From assembly GCF_030053155.1 (NCBI RefSeq), contig NZ_CP125640.1, positions 2,232,001 through 2,296,000 of the forward strand: DNA of 64,000 nucleotides. The letters run 5' to 3'. Position 1 is the stretch's first letter, and the number at the start of each line of letters is the position of its first letter. This stretch comes from Rhizobium sp. BT03. GTDB lineage: Bacteria > Pseudomonadota > Alphaproteobacteria > Rhizobiales > Rhizobiaceae. The notes beneath the pieces were generated by a model that saw nothing but the letters and a program-made list of their open reading frames with translations, ran no database searches and was not told the DNA's origin. Below, piece by piece: positions 10,949 through 20,884 of this stretch. The position numbers and the translations under genes were made by a program.

Positions 10949-11578
10949 TCAGGCGTCTTTCTCGTCGAAGACCGAATTGGTTTCGGCTTCGGCCTTCGGG
11001 CCGCCCTTGGCGACGCCGACCATGGCCGGGCGCAGCACGCGCTCGCCGATGGAAAAACCTGCCTGCACGACCTGGACGACCGTGTTGTTCGGCACATCAG
11101 GGTTCGGCACTTCGAACATCGCCTGATGGAAATTCGGATCGAACTTCTGGCCGACCGGTTCCAGTTTGCGAACGCCGTGACGCTCGAGCGCCGAGAGCAT
11201 GGCGCGCTCGGTCATCTCCACACCCTCGATCAGCGTCGTCAGGCCGGCATCGGCCGCATCCTTGGCCTCCGGAGAGATGGCATCCAGCGCCCGGCGCAGA
11301 TTGTCCGAGACGGCGAGCATGTCACGCGCAAAACCGGCGACGGAATAGGACTTGGCGTCCTTGACCTCACGCTCGGTGCGGCGGCGCAGATTGTCCATTT
11401 CGGCGGCAAGGCGCAGATAGCGGTCGCGCAGCTCGCTGTTTTCGGCTTTCAGAAGCTCGAGCGGGTCTGGCTGGGCGGTCTCTTCCTGCACGGTATCATT
11501 CTCGACGTAGGCGGCAGCGTCGGCTGCGGCATCGGCCGCAGTTGCGTCAGGTCCGTTTTTCGTCGTGTCATCGGTCAT
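10949..11578 (-). CDS. grpE: Nucleotide exchange factor GrpE
   Basis: The DnaK co-chaperone that releases ADP. The 209-residue protein has an acidic, Ala-rich N-terminus and a long coiled-coil segment (about 35-95, [20 protein letters not shown]). The conserved C-terminal beta domain includes [20 protein letters not shown] and [19 protein letters not shown]. It lies downstream of hrcA with a 111-bp gap that contains its own RpoH-like promoter. A GGAGA Shine-Dalgarno precedes the ATG. Confidence 0.96.
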   Translation of the reverse strand: MTDDTTKNGPDATAADAAADAAAYVENDTVQEETAQPDPLELLKAENSELRDRYLRLAAEMDNLRRRTEREVKDAKSYSVAGFARDMLAVSDNLRRALDAISPEAKDAADAGLTTLIEGVEMTERAMLSALERHGVRKLEPVGQKFDPNFHQAMFEVPNPDVPNNTVVQVVQAGFSIGERVLRPAMVGVAKGGPKAEAETNSVFDEKDA

Positions 11579-11612
11579 GACGGTCTCCGGTTGGTGTCTT
11601 CAGATGCGCCCG

Positions 11613-11641
11613 ATATCGAGGTTTGACCGAAAAAAATCAAG
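11613..11641 (-). promoter_or_regulatory. Candidate RpoH promoter of grpE
   Basis: On the minus strand, CTTG (11641-11638), then 17 bases, then CTCGATAT (11620-11613), about 35 bases before the grpE ATG. The -10 deviates from the ideal CCCCATAT, but spacing and position match the hsp20 promoter in this window. Confidence 0.5.
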
Positions 11642-11689
11642 TCTGCGTGACAAAGAAGCGAAAATTCCGCGGTCTTCGTCAAAGTGGCG

Positions 11690-12778
11690 TCAATGCGGAT
11701 TGCGCGAAAGCCGGGAGACGAGCTGGGCGGTGTAATCAACCATCGGCACGATGCGGGAATAATTGAGCCGCGTCGGGCCGATGACGCCGACGGCGCCGAC
11801 GATTCGATCGTCATCGTCACGATAGGGCGCGACGATGAGCGACGAGCCGGACAGCGAGAAGAGCTTGTTTTCCGAGCCGATGAAAATGCGCACGCCCGAA
11901 CCGGTTTCGGCGAGGTTGAGGATCTCGATCAGGCTGTCCTTCTTTTCGAGATCGTCGAACAGCAGGCGCAGCCGGTCGAGATCCTCGGCGCCGGCAAGGC
12001 CTTCGAGCAGGTTGGCGCGGCCGCGGATGATCAGCTGCGCCGGCTTGCCCTCGTCCGGGCTGCCGGCCCAGACGGCGATGCCGCGCTCGACGAGATCACG
12101 CGATAGGGCGTCGAGCTCGTGACGGACATCATCCTTCAGCTGGCTTAGTTGTTTGCGCAGCTCCGGCAGGGTCTGGCCGGACATGTGGGCATTGAGAAAA
12201 TTCGCCGCCTCGGTCAGCTGCGAGGAGGTGACGCCCGCCGGCAGTTCGATGATGCGGTTTTCCACCTGATCGTGATCGCCGACGAGCACGGCCAGCGCCT
12301 TTGTCGGCTCCAGCCGGATGAACTCGACATGTTTGAGCACCGGATCGCTTTTCGAGGTTATGACCAGGCCGGCGCCGCGCGAAATGCCCGACAGCATGCG
12401 GCTGGCCTCGTTCATCATCGATTCCACCGGATTGCCGCCGCTTTCGGCCCGCACCTGGCGGTCGATGCTGGCGCGATCCTCGGCCGAGAGGTCGCCGACC
12501 TGCATGAAGGCATCGACGAAGAAGCGCAAGCCGATCTGGGTCGGCAGCCGGCCGGCGCTGATATGCGGCGAATAGATCAGGCCGAGATCTTCGAGATCGC
12601 TCATGACGTTGCGCACCGAGGCCGGCGACAGCGACATCGGCAGCAGCCGGGACAGGTTGCGCGAACCGAGCGGCTCGCCGCTCTCCAGATAGCCTTCGAC
12701 GATACGGCGAAAAATTTCCCTGGAGCGCTCGTCCAGCGCAGCAACGGCATCCGAAACCGATGTCGACCTGATGCCCAT
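11690..12778 (-). CDS. hrcA: Heat-inducible transcription repressor HrcA
   Basis: A repressor of chaperone genes that binds CIRCE elements. The 362-residue protein begins MGIRSTSVSDAV and has an N-terminal winged-helix (about 15-85, with GSRNLSRLLPMSLSPASVRN). GAF-like and dimerisation regions follow, ending in VGAVGVIGPTRLNYSRIVPM. The frame stays open upstream to 13297 over the rph gene, but the start at 12778 matches HrcA N-termini. It is divergent from rph. No CIRCE palindrome was seen in this window, so its targets (for example groESL) lie elsewhere. Confidence 0.95.
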   Translation of the reverse strand: MGIRSTSVSDAVAALDERSREIFRRIVEGYLESGEPLGSRNLSRLLPMSLSPASVRNVMSDLEDLGLIYSPHISAGRLPTQIGLRFFVDAFMQVGDLSAEDRASIDRQVRAESGGNPVESMMNEASRMLSGISRGAGLVITSKSDPVLKHVEFIRLEPTKALAVLVGDHDQVENRIIELPAGVTSSQLTEAANFLNAHMSGQTLPELRKQLSQLKDDVRHELDALSRDLVERGIAVWAGSPDEGKPAQLIIRGRANLLEGLAGAEDLDRLRLLFDDLEKKDSLIEILNLAETGSGVRIFIGSENKLFSLSGSSLIVAPYRDDDDRIVGAVGVIGPTRLNYSRIVPMVDYTAQLVSRLSRNPH

Positions 12779-12905
12779 GAAGCTTACGAACCCGCGCTGA
12801 TGATACTTCCCGAAAAGTAAGTCAAACTCGCAGCCGTGGCAAAAGGGAATTTGCAAATGGGCGCCGCCAATCGTAGAAGCGGTCAACAAACCCCAGGAGA
12901 TAAGA

Positions 12906-13625
12906 ATGCGGCCTTCAGGCAGAAAAATCGACCAGATGCGCAAGGTCTCGTTCGAGCGCAATTTTTCCAAGCATGCGGAAGGCTCCTGCCTGGTGAAATT
13001 CGGCGATACGCATGTGCTCTGCACGGCCAGCCTCGAAGAAAAGACGCCGCCATGGCTGCGCAATACCGGCAAGGGCTGGGTCACGGCCGAATACGGCATG
13101 CTGCCGCGGGCGACCGGCGAGCGCATGAAGCGTGAGGCGGCCGCCGGCAAGCAGGGCGGCCGCACCCAGGAGATCCAGCGGCTGATCGGCCGGTCGCTGC
13201 GCGCCGTCGTCGACCTGCAGGCGCTCGGCGAACGGCAGATCACCCTTGATTGCGATGTCATCCAGGCCGATGGCGGCACGCGGACCGCGTCGATCACCGG
13301 CGGCTGGATCGCGCTTTACGACTGCCTGAAATGGATGGAAAGCCGCAACATGATCAAGGTCGACCGGGTCCTGAAGGATCATGTCGCCGCCATTTCCTGC
13401 GGTGTTTTCGCCAGCCAACCGGTGATCGACCTCGATTATCTCGAGGATTCCTCGGCCGAGACCGACGCCAATTTCGTCATGACCGGTGCCGGCGGCATCG
13501 TCGAGATCCAGGGCACGGCCGAAGGCACGCCGTTTTCCGAAGAGGAATTCACCTCGCTGATGGGTCTTGCCAAGAACGGCATCGGCGAACTCGTCGCCCT
13601 GCAGAAACAGGCAATTGCGGGATGA
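12906..13625 (+). CDS. rph: Ribonuclease PH
   Basis: A phosphate-dependent 3'-to-5' exoribonuclease that trims tRNA 3' ends. The 239-residue protein has the family core [20 protein letters not shown] and [19 protein letters not shown], and [18 protein letters not shown] near residue 115. It is preceded by AGGAGATAAGA and is divergent from hrcA. Its stop overlaps the next ATG (ATGA). Confidence 0.96.
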   Translation: MRPSGRKIDQMRKVSFERNFSKHAEGSCLVKFGDTHVLCTASLEEKTPPWLRNTGKGWVTAEYGMLPRATGERMKREAAAGKQGGRTQEIQRLIGRSLRAVVDLQALGERQITLDCDVIQADGGTRTASITGGWIALYDCLKWMESRNMIKVDRVLKDHVAAISCGVFASQPVIDLDYLEDSSAETDANFVMTGAGGIVEIQGTAEGTPFSEEEFTSLMGLAKNGIGELVALQKQAIAG

Positions 13626-14047
13626 ACCCCATGCTGGAAGGCATGTTGGAAACGGCGCTCTATGCGCGCGATCTCGATGAGGCCGAGGCGTTCTACGAGA
13701 GCGTTCTCGGGCTCGAAAAGATCACCCGCGCCGCCAACCGGCATGTCTTCTTCCGCTGCGGCCCCGGCGTTCTGTTGATCTTCAATCCCGAGGAAACGGT
13801 CAAACCGCCGGCGCCAGGCGCCCTGCAGGTGCCGCCGCACGGCACATCAGGAGCGGGCCATGCCTGCTTCAGGGTCTCCGGCCGCAATATCGATGCGATG
13901 GCCGAGCGGCTGAGAGCGGCCGGCGTGGCGATCGAATCCGAGGTGCATTGGCCGAATGGCGGCCGCTCGATCTATTTCCGCGACCCTGAGGGTAACAGCC
14001 TGGAATGCGCGGAGGCTAAAATCTGGGGCATCGAACAGGATATCTGA
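13622..14047 (+). CDS. VOC-superfamily (glyoxalase/dioxygenase fold) protein
   Basis: A 141-residue protein with two beta-alpha-beta-beta-beta modules of the vicinal-oxygen-chelate fold: [19 protein letters not shown] at the start and [18 protein letters not shown] near the end. The substrate cannot be told. The ATG overlaps the rph stop by four bases, and the stop abuts the rdgB ATG, so it belongs to the rph-rdgB-hemW operon. The frame is open farther upstream over rph, which I treat as a shadow. Confidence 0.85.
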   Translation: MNPMLEGMLETALYARDLDEAEAFYESVLGLEKITRAANRHVFFRCGPGVLLIFNPEETVKPPAPGALQVPPHGTSGAGHACFRVSGRNIDAMAERLRAAGVAIESEVHWPNGGRSIYFRDPEGNSLECAEAKIWGIEQDI

Positions 14048-14692
14048 ATGCGCAAGCTCGAAACGAAGACCATCGTCGTCGCCAGCCACAATGCCGGCAA
14101 GATCCGCGAGATCCAGGAATTGATCGGGCCGCTCGGCTTCACCGCCAAATCGGCCGCCGAGCTGAACTTCGTCGAGCCCGACGAAACCGGCACGAGCTTT
14201 GAGGAGAATGCGACGATCAAGGCGATAGCCTCCGCCAAATCAGCCGGCATGCCGGCGCTTTCGGACGATTCCGGACTGGTGGTCGACGCGCTTGACGGCG
14301 ATCCCGGCGTCTACACCGCCAATTGGGCAGAGACATCGGACGGCACGCGCGATTTCGACATGGCGATGGCGAAGGTGGAAAAGGCGCTGCAGGATGCCGG
14401 CGCGACCAAGCCTGACCAGCGCACCGCGCGTTTCGTCAGCGTGCTCTGCCTCGCCTGGCCGGACGGCCATACCGAGCTCTTCCGCGGCGAAGTGGAAGGC
14501 AATGTGGTCTGGCCGCCGCGCGGCACCCAGGGCTTCGGCTATGATCCGGTCTTCCAGCCCGAGGGTTACGGCGTCACCTTCGGCGAGATGAGCGGCGAGG
14601 AAAAACACGGCTGGAACATCGGCAAGCCGCAGGCGCTGTCGCACCGGGCCCGCGCCTTCAAACTCTTTGTCGAAACCTGCCTGGAGGCATAA
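14048..14692 (+). CDS. rdgB: dITP/XTP pyrophosphatase
   Basis: A Ham1/RdgB house-cleaning enzyme that hydrolyses dITP, ITP and XTP to monophosphates. Key motifs are [15 protein letters not shown] near the N-terminus, [19 protein letters not shown] around 75-93, [14 protein letters not shown] near 162 and a C-terminal SHRARAF. Its 214 residues are normal. It follows the VOC gene directly and precedes hemW by 9 bases. Confidence 0.96.
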   Translation: MRKLETKTIVVASHNAGKIREIQELIGPLGFTAKSAAELNFVEPDETGTSFEENATIKAIASAKSAGMPALSDDSGLVVDALDGDPGVYTANWAETSDGTRDFDMAMAKVEKALQDAGATKPDQRTARFVSVLCLAWPDGHTELFRGEVEGNVVWPPRGTQGFGYDPVFQPEGYGVTFGEMSGEEKHGWNIGKPQALSHRARAFKLFVETCLEA

Positions 14693-14701
14693 GGTCGCCA
14701 C

Positions 14702-15904
14702 GTGGACAATTTCGACACGCCAAGCCCCTCGCGCGACGCGGCGCTGCTGCCCGATACCGGCGAGCCCGGCTTCGGCGTCTATGTCCATTGGCCCTTCTGC
14801 GCGGCGAAGTGTCCCTATTGCGATTTCAACAGCCATGTGCGCCACCAGCCGGTGGATCAGGAACGCTTTACGGCAGCCTTCCTGAAGGAGATGGCGGCGA
14901 TCCGGGCGATGAGCGGGCCGAAGACGGTGACGAGCATCTTCCTCGGCGGCGGCACGCCCTCGCTGATGAAGCCGGAAACGGTGTCTTCAATTCTCGACGG
15001 CATTGCGCGGCACTGGCACGTGCCCGATGGTATCGAGATCACCATGGAGGCCAATCCTTCGAGCGTCGAGGCCGAGCGCTTCCGCGGCTACCGGGCGGCC
15101 GGCGTCAACCGCGTGTCGCTCGGCGTGCAGGCGTTGAACGACCGGGATCTGAAATTCCTCGGCCGGCTGCATGATGTCGCCGACGCGCTGAAGGCGATCC
15201 GGCTGGCGCGTGACATTTTTCCACGCATGTCCTTCGATCTCATCTATGCCCGGCCGGACCAGACGGTCGAGGAATGGGAAAAGGAGCTTAAGGAGGCGAT
15301 CTCCTACGCGGTCGACCATCTTTCGCTCTATCAGCTGACAATCGAGGAAGGCACGCCCTTCTACGGCCTGCACAAATCAGGCAAGCTGATCGTGCCGGAT
15401 GGCGAGCAATCGGCCGTGCTCTACGAGGCGACGCAGGAGATCACCGCGCGCGAGGGCATGCCCGCCTATGAGGTTTCCAACCATGCCCGGCCGGGTGCGG
15501 AAAGCCGGCATAACCTGACCTACTGGCGTTACGGCGATTATGCCGGCATCGGCCCCGGCGCGCATGGCCGGCTGACGCGCGGCCCGGAGAAGATCGCGAC
15601 GGCGACCGAGCGCAAGCCGGAAGCCTGGCTCGATATGGTCGAGCGCGACGGCCATGGCATTCTCGACGAGGAGCGGCTCGGCTACGAGGAACAGTCCGAC
15701 GAATTGCTGCTGATGGGACTGCGGCTCCGGGAAGGCGTCGATCTTGCCCGCTGGCAGCAGCTTTCCGGCCGCGAGCTCGACCCGAAGCGCGAAGAATTCC
15801 TGCTCGAACACAAATTCATCGAGCGGATCGGCAATTCGCGCCTGCGCTGCACGCCCTCCGGCATGCTGATCCTCGATTCCGTCGTCGCCGACCTCGCCTG
15901 CTGA
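14702..15904 (+). CDS. hemW: Radical-SAM heme chaperone HemW
   Basis: A coproporphyrinogen-oxidase-like radical-SAM protein; this family is now regarded as heme-trafficking HemW and not true HemN. The cluster motif CAAKCPYCDFNSHV lies at about residues 32-45, followed by SIFLGGGTPSLM and MEANPSSVEAERF. The 400-residue length suits HemW. The GTG start gives a short N-terminal extension before the first conserved strand, GVYVHWPFC. It is the last gene of the rph-VOC-rdgB-hemW string, an arrangement frequent in alphaproteobacteria. Confidence 0.92.
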   Translation: MDNFDTPSPSRDAALLPDTGEPGFGVYVHWPFCAAKCPYCDFNSHVRHQPVDQERFTAAFLKEMAAIRAMSGPKTVTSIFLGGGTPSLMKPETVSSILDGIARHWHVPDGIEITMEANPSSVEAERFRGYRAAGVNRVSLGVQALNDRDLKFLGRLHDVADALKAIRLARDIFPRMSFDLIYARPDQTVEEWEKELKEAISYAVDHLSLYQLTIEEGTPFYGLHKSGKLIVPDGEQSAVLYEATQEITAREGMPAYEVSNHARPGAESRHNLTYWRYGDYAGIGPGAHGRLTRGPEKIATATERKPEAWLDMVERDGHGILDEERLGYEEQSDELLLMGLRLREGVDLARWQQLSGRELDPKREEFLLEHKFIERIGNSRLRCTPSGMLILDSVVADLAC

Positions 15905-15921
15905 CATCAGGACAACGGATT

Positions 15922-15962
15922 GTTTCCAGCGCGGCAACGATATCGCCATCCGCGCCGGAAAC
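15922..15962. terminator. Inverted repeat between convergent hemW and saccharopine-dehydrogenase-like gene
   Basis: Arms GTTTCCAGCGCGG and CCGCGCCGGAAAC (one mismatch) enclose 15 bases between the two convergent stop codons. The position suggests a bidirectional terminator, though there is no strong T-run. Confidence 0.5.
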
Positions 15963-15967
15963 CATTC

Positions 15968-17050
15968 TCACCTGTGGCTGGTGGCGCCGGCCTTGAACAG
16001 GCTGCCGGTCGGCGTCTTCAGGAACATCTCCAACGGAATATGCTCCTGGTGCAGGAAGCCGGTGGCCGGCAACAACCCGTCGCGGACCATTTCGATGACG
16101 GCGACGACGGAGGCCGACGTCGTCCAGGCGATCGCCGTGCGGCGTGCACCGGCAATCTCGATCGGATAATAGGCGCGCACGAATTCCTTGCGGCGCAAGC
16201 TGCCGTTCTCCGTGCCCTCGGCGGCGACATGGACATAGACGACATCGTCTTCGACAGGCGGCTTGGCATTGGTCAGGATCTCGCCGGCGAGCTTGCGCTT
16301 GTCGCGCATCAAGAGCTCGTGGAAGAAGAAGTTCATCAGCTCCATGTGACCGGGATAACGCATGGTCTTGTAGTCGAGATTGTCGATCTTGCCGAGCATG
16401 GTGTCGCACATGGTGCCAAGGCCGCCCGAGGTGGTGAAGGCTTCGAGCTTGACGCCGCCGACATAGACGGTCTCGTGCCATTCCATCGGCGAGACGAGCT
16501 TGCGCACCCCACCCTCGATGACCTCGCAATCGTTCAGATATTCGTTGACGACCCCTTCAGGCGACCAGTTGAAGGCGTAGCCGAGAAGGCCCGTCGGATG
16601 CTGCGGCAGGGCGCCGACGCGCATGCGGATCGAGCGGCAGCGCTCGAAGCCGTCGGCAAGGCTTGACCCGACGATGCCGACGAAACCCGGCGCCAGGCCG
16701 CATTGCGGCGCCATCAGGCCGCGGGCGGTCTTGGACAGTTCGATGATGAAATTGGTGGTGGGAACGTCTTCGGTCAGGTCGAAATAATGAATGCCGGCGA
16801 GATGGGCGGCGCGCGCCAATTCGATGTTCAGATGGTAAGGAAGGCAGGAGAGCACCGCCTCGACATTCGACAGCAGCTCGCCGACCACTTGGACGTCGGC
16901 AATATCGCCGGCGCGGCACTTGAAGGGGACGTCGCTCAACGGCAGCTGCGCATCGACGCCGATGACCTCGAAACCGCCTTCATGCAACAGCGTGGCCGCC
17001 AGCCGTCCGACCTTGCCGAGGCCGAGAACGGCGATCTTTCTAAAACTCAT
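15968..17050 (-). CDS. Saccharopine dehydrogenase-family oxidoreductase
   Basis: A 360-residue NAD(P)-dependent protein with an N-terminal Rossmann fold (KIAVLGLGKVGRLAA) and a saccharopine-dehydrogenase C-terminal domain (from about 125, APGFVGIVGSSLADG). Relatives act in lysine or homospermidine metabolism or have unknown substrates, so no specific reaction is assigned. It is monocistronic here, facing hemW at its 3' end, and has no lysine genes next to it. Confidence 0.82.
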   Translation of the reverse strand: MSFRKIAVLGLGKVGRLAATLLHEGGFEVIGVDAQLPLSDVPFKCRAGDIADVQVVGELLSNVEAVLSCLPYHLNIELARAAHLAGIHYFDLTEDVPTTNFIIELSKTARGLMAPQCGLAPGFVGIVGSSLADGFERCRSIRMRVGALPQHPTGLLGYAFNWSPEGVVNEYLNDCEVIEGGVRKLVSPMEWHETVYVGGVKLEAFTTSGGLGTMCDTMLGKIDNLDYKTMRYPGHMELMNFFFHELLMRDKRKLAGEILTNAKPPVEDDVVYVHVAAEGTENGSLRRKEFVRAYYPIEIAGARRTAIAWTTSASVVAVIEMVRDGLLPATGFLHQEHIPLEMFLKTPTGSLFKAGATSHR

Positions 17051-17162
17051 TCATTATCCTCCCATGCGCCCTCTCGGCGCTTCAGTCTTGTCCGACGCAT
17101 GCCGCTCCAAATCGGACATGCGCGGGATGGCCGGAGGTATAGAATAAAACGCTCATAAAGCA

Positions 17163-17190
17163 AAACGGCCGGAATCGCTTCCAGCCGTCT
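17163..17190 (-). terminator. Rho-independent terminator of dnaA
   Basis: On the minus strand the hairpin ACGGCTGGAA-GCGA-TTCCGGCCGT is followed by TTTTGCTTT, about 25 bases past the dnaA stop. Confidence 0.75.
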
Positions 17191-17212
17191 AAGTTTTCCG
17201 AAAATTGGGTGA

Positions 17213-18763
17213 TTATTCGTTGATCAGCCGCTTCAGGAGCTCGACTTCGTGCGACAGCTTGGTGTCTCCTGATATCAGCTCTTCGATCTTGCGCACGGCG
17301 TGCAGCACGGTCGTGTGATCGCGCCCGCCGAAACGGCGGCCAATCTCGGGGAAGGAGCGCGGCGTCAGCGTCTTCGACAGATACATGGCGATCTGGCGCG
17401 GCTTGACGATGACGCGGGTGCGGCGGTTCGAAACCAGTTCCTGGCGCGAGACATTGTAGTGCCTGGCGACGATGCGCTGGATATCCTCGATGCGCACCCG
17501 GCGGGGCTCGCCTGAGCCGACCAGATGGGCCAGAAGTTCGTCGACGCGCTCAATCGACAGGTTCGGCTCGAAGGAGCGGCGGAAGACCAGCTGGTTGAAG
17601 GCGCCTTCGAGTTCGCGGCCGCTGGCCGTGATGTTGCGGGCGACGTGCTGCAGCAGGTCGGCCGGAATTTCGAGCGACGGATCTTCGAGCCGGGCGGCCG
17701 CCAGGCGGCGCTTGAGGATTTCGAGACGCATCTCGTAATCCGGCGCGTCGAATTCGATCGCCACGCCGCCCTGCAGGCGCGAGCGGACGCGGGGATCGAG
17801 CGATTCCAGCTCCCAGGGGGCGCGATCGGCGGCGACAACCACCTGCTTGGCGCTGTCGAGCAGCATGTTGAGGAGATGGCAGAATTCATGCTGGATCATC
17901 TTGCCCTGCAGGAACTGCATGTCGTCGATGATCAGGAGATCGATGTTGCGCAGCGAATCCTTCAGCGTCAGCGCGTCATTGTCGCGGATCGCCGTGGCGA
18001 AGCGCCACATGAAATATTCGGCTGTGAGATAGACGACGCGCAGCGCCCGCGGGTTCTGCACCGCCGCATTGGCGATTGCCTGCAGCAGGTGGGTCTTGCC
18101 GAGGCCGACCGCCGAATGGATGAACAGCGGATTGAAGCGCACGGCGCCGGAACCGGCTTCGGCGATCGTCTTCGCCGCCGCAAGTGCGACACGGTTCGAG
18201 CTGCCTTCGACGAAGGTGTCGAAGGTGAAGCGGCTGTCGAGCGGCGAACCAAAGAGCGGCGAGCCAAAGCTTGCGGGCCTTGCCGCAGCAACTGACGAAA
18301 CCGCCTGCTGGACGGCCTGGCCGGCCGGCTGGGCGCTTGCCGGGCGGCGCGCCTGGGGGGCAACGACCGGCTCGGGCTGGACCGCCTCATCGAGCGCCTT
18401 CGTGCCGCTGCGCGTCGCCGTGCGCACCAGGACTTCGATCTTCAGAATTTCCGGATCTTCGGCCTGGAACAGACCGGTGATGAGATCGAGATAACGATTG
18501 TTGATCCACGACTTCAGGAAGGTGGTGGGTACCGACAGGCGTACCACGCTCTTCGATACCGAATGCAGCTTCAGCCGGGCGAACCAGCTGGCATAGACGT
18601 CAGGACCGACCTGAGCCTTCAAGCGCGCGCTGACGCGCTCAAACAAGATGCTGTGCTTCATTTCCGCCTTTGCTTCTCCCACTTCGAGGCGCATGGAGCC
18701 AAACGCCTGCGGTGCCACATCCCCATTGTCGAGCCCGCCCGTCGTCATCGTATTCATCTGCAT
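17213..18763 (-). CDS. dnaA: Chromosomal replication initiator DnaA
   Basis: Binds DnaA boxes and opens the origin. The 516-residue protein has domain I ([20 protein letters not shown]), a variable Ala/Pro-rich linker, AAA+ with Walker [12 protein letters not shown] and Walker [11 protein letters not shown], and the C-terminal HTH signature [14 protein letters not shown]. The ATG at 18763 follows AAAGGCGG at good distance; a GTG at 18784 would add seven residues. It has a very long leader back to rpsT. In rhizobia the origin is usually near hemE and not next to dnaA, consistent with the lack of DnaA boxes here. Confidence 0.96.
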   Translation of the reverse strand: MQMNTMTTGGLDNGDVAPQAFGSMRLEVGEAKAEMKHSILFERVSARLKAQVGPDVYASWFARLKLHSVSKSVVRLSVPTTFLKSWINNRYLDLITGLFQAEDPEILKIEVLVRTATRSGTKALDEAVQPEPVVAPQARRPASAQPAGQAVQQAVSSVAAARPASFGSPLFGSPLDSRFTFDTFVEGSSNRVALAAAKTIAEAGSGAVRFNPLFIHSAVGLGKTHLLQAIANAAVQNPRALRVVYLTAEYFMWRFATAIRDNDALTLKDSLRNIDLLIIDDMQFLQGKMIQHEFCHLLNMLLDSAKQVVVAADRAPWELESLDPRVRSRLQGGVAIEFDAPDYEMRLEILKRRLAAARLEDPSLEIPADLLQHVARNITASGRELEGAFNQLVFRRSFEPNLSIERVDELLAHLVGSGEPRRVRIEDIQRIVARHYNVSRQELVSNRRTRVIVKPRQIAMYLSKTLTPRSFPEIGRRFGGRDHTTVLHAVRKIEELISGDTKLSHEVELLKRLINE

Positions 18764-18784
18764 AATGCCGCCTTTCAATTCCAC

Positions 18785-19562
18785 CGGGCGGCTTCCGCTA
18801 AAATAGCCGCCCGATTATTCCCCGCTTTGGCGAGCTGACGGCATCCTCATGAAGCCGCTTACCTGCCGGTTCACTCAAACACTGCCCCCGAAGGGACCGG
18901 CATAGAATTCCGTTGCAGGAACCGCATTCATGCGGCAACCTTCATCGGCTTTCCGTGCCAGGCCGGCGGTCGATCCTCGTTTTCGACCGATCAGCCCGAA
19001 CGCAATATCACTTTAACCTTCTCCGGCGGCCTCGCCTTAAACGTGTGGCCACTGAAGACACAAAACATCCCTGCCCGTAACAGCCACGTTACGGCCCAAA
19101 TCCGTCGAGTGCTTGAAAAAACGGAAGCGCAAGGCTCCGTAACAAATGGCACAAACTTATCGCCCTGCCGACGTGGCAGTTAAGACCGAGCCTCTGCAGG
19201 TGATGTCCGCGCCCTTTGTTGGAAGCCATTTAGGCAGGATCAAAAGGCAATATCAACGATGAATTTTACGCAAAATTAAGAAGCGGGCATTGACTCCGCC
19301 GGCCGTTTTCGGGCGTCACACCAGCGTCAAAAAAGAATCGCTTTTGAATCAAGGAGATTCCCCGTTCGGGCTATTTTGACACGCATGGAAAGAAAAAAAA
19401 TAAAAATCTTCTTGACTCCCCCCTGGTCCCGGAAGCTCGGGGCAGAGTCGCGCGGCATGAAAGCATCCTTGCGCAAGTCTTTGTTTTTAAACAATTTTTC
19501 CTGTCATGGCACTGACACGAAACAGTCGCAGGATTAACCATAGAAGGGCTGATCGGCGGAAT
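18785..19562. promoter_or_regulatory. Long non-coding region upstream of dnaA with clustered GANTC sites
   Basis: About 780 bases with no credible gene. Seven GANTC sites, the target of the alphaproteobacterial CcrM methylase, fall in the rpsT-proximal 272 bases (starting at 19292, 19335, 19346, 19356, 19414, 19445, 19559). None lies in the ~500 bases nearer dnaA. A purine-rich A-tract lies at about 19388-19407. I found no TTATCCACA-type DnaA box. A methylation-sensitive dnaA promoter region is the natural reading. Confidence 0.55.
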
Positions 19563-19590
19563 CGAAAAAGCCCGGTAAAATTACCGGGCT
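19563..19590 (-). terminator. Rho-independent terminator of rpsT
   Basis: On the minus strand AGCCCGGTAA-TT-TTACCGGGCT is followed by TTTTTCG, a strong GC-rich hairpin with a T-run 30 bases past the rpsT stop. Confidence 0.88.
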
Positions 19591-19620
19591 AATCATAAAG
19601 AGGAAGACCTTAACGGAAGA

Positions 19621-19899
19621 TTACGCGGTCGCGGTGACCGAGAGAGCCTTCACACGAGCGGCCAGGCGCGAGACCTTGCGGGATGCCGTGTTGGAGTGCA
19701 GCACGCCCTTGCTGGCGGCGCGGGCAAGCTCGGGCTGAGCGGCCAGGAAAGCGGCCTTCGCCTTGTCGGCGTCACCGGATGCGATGGCCTCTTCGACCTG
19801 GCGAACGAAAGTACGAACGCGCGAGCGACGAGCCTTATTGACGTCGGTACGGCGGGCGATCTTGCGGGTCGCTTTTTTCGCCGAAGTTGTATTGGCCAT
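19621..19899 (-). CDS. rpsT: 30S ribosomal protein S20
   Basis: A small basic 16S-rRNA-binding protein, 92 residues, beginning [18 protein letters not shown] and continuing through [14 protein letters not shown] to [19 protein letters not shown]. The ATG at 19899 is the family start; the frame extends nine codons farther without support. A strong terminator follows, separating it from dnaA. Confidence 0.96.
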   Translation of the reverse strand: MANTTSAKKATRKIARRTDVNKARRSRVRTFVRQVEEAIASGDADKAKAAFLAAQPELARAASKGVLHSNTASRKVSRLAARVKALSVTATA

Positions 19900-20090
19900 G
19901 GATGCCTCTCTCAAGAATTCGAACAAACTCCGCCATTACCGCGGGCCCTGCGGCCACAAAATCCAGCAATGCGGGAGCAATCGCGGAAAACCAGACCGGC
20001 TTTCCGAACCGTGGGCGGGCATATAACTCTAAAGCCGGCCCACGTCAACGCGGTTTTTCAAGCTTTGCCGCCCGAACAGCCTAAAAGCGT

Positions 20091-20864
20091 TCAACGGTGC
20101 TTAAAAGCCGGTTTGCGCTTCTCGACGAAGGCCGCCATGCCTTCCTTCTGGTCGTCTGTGGCAAAGAGACTGTGAAACAGCCGGCGCTCGAAGCGGAGCC
20201 CCTCCTCCAGCGTCGTCTCGAAGGCGCGGTTGACCGCCTCCTTGGCCATCATCACCGAGGGCTGCGAAAGCGAGGCGATCTTTTCGGCCGCGGCAAGAGC
20301 CTCCTCGAGCAGACGCTCGGGCGCCACCACACGCGATACGAGTCCCGATCGCTCGGCTTCCGCCGCATCCATCATCCGGCCGGTCAGGATGAGATCCATC
20401 GCCTTCGCCTTGCCGACGGCGCGCGTCAGCCGCTGCGAGCCGCCCATGCCGGGAATGACGCCGAGGGTGATTTCCGGCTGGCCGAACTTCGCCGTCTCCG
20501 CGGCGATAATGAAATCGCACATCATGGCGAGCTCGCAGCCGCCGCCGAGCGCAAAGCCGCTGACGGCGGCGATGACCGGCTTACGCGCCTTGGCGACCTC
20601 ATCCCAGCCGCTGATGAAATCGCTCTTATAGATATCGGCGAACTGGAGCGGCTGCATCTCCTTGATATCGGCGCCGGCGGCAAAGGCGCGCTCGGAACCG
20701 GTGATGACGATGGCGCCGACCGCCGCGTCGGCATGGAAGGCGGCATAGGCCTCCTTCAATTCCTTCAGCACGGTGGAGTTCAGGGCGTTCAGCGCCTGCG
20801 GGCGGTTCAGCGTGACGAGGCCGACATTGCCTCGGGTTTCGACGATCAGGGTCTCATAGGCCAT
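20091..20864 (-). CDS. Enoyl-CoA hydratase
   Basis: A crotonase-fold enzyme, 257 residues, hydrating 2-enoyl-CoA in fatty-acid or related acyl-CoA breakdown. Oxyanion-hole segments are [11 protein letters not shown] (about 60-70) and [16 protein letters not shown] (about 99-114). The catalytic glutamates lie in GGCELAMM and [17 protein letters not shown]. It begins at ATG 20864 ([12 protein letters not shown]), 20 bases after the mutM stop on the same strand. Many paralogues exist in rhizobia, so no symbol is given. Confidence 0.9.
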   Translation of the reverse strand: MAYETLIVETRGNVGLVTLNRPQALNALNSTVLKELKEAYAAFHADAAVGAIVITGSERAFAAGADIKEMQPLQFADIYKSDFISGWDEVAKARKPVIAAVSGFALGGGCELAMMCDFIIAAETAKFGQPEITLGVIPGMGGSQRLTRAVGKAKAMDLILTGRMMDAAEAERSGLVSRVVAPERLLEEALAAAEKIASLSQPSVMMAKEAVNRAFETTLEEGLRFERRLFHSLFATDDQKEGMAAFVEKRKPAFKHR

Positions 20865-20884
20865 GCTGTTCTCCCGGTTCTCTC

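Noticed and set aside
12779..12905. CIRCE element upstream of hrcA
   Set aside because: No TTAGCACTC-N9-GAGTGCTAA or close variant in the hrcA-rph gap or before grpE.
12779..13297. Long N-terminal extension of HrcA
   Set aside because: The open frame runs antisense over rph; HrcA homology begins at 12778.
18785..19620. Chromosomal origin next to dnaA
   Set aside because: No DnaA-box cluster was found, dnaN is far away, and rhizobial origins usually lie near hemE.
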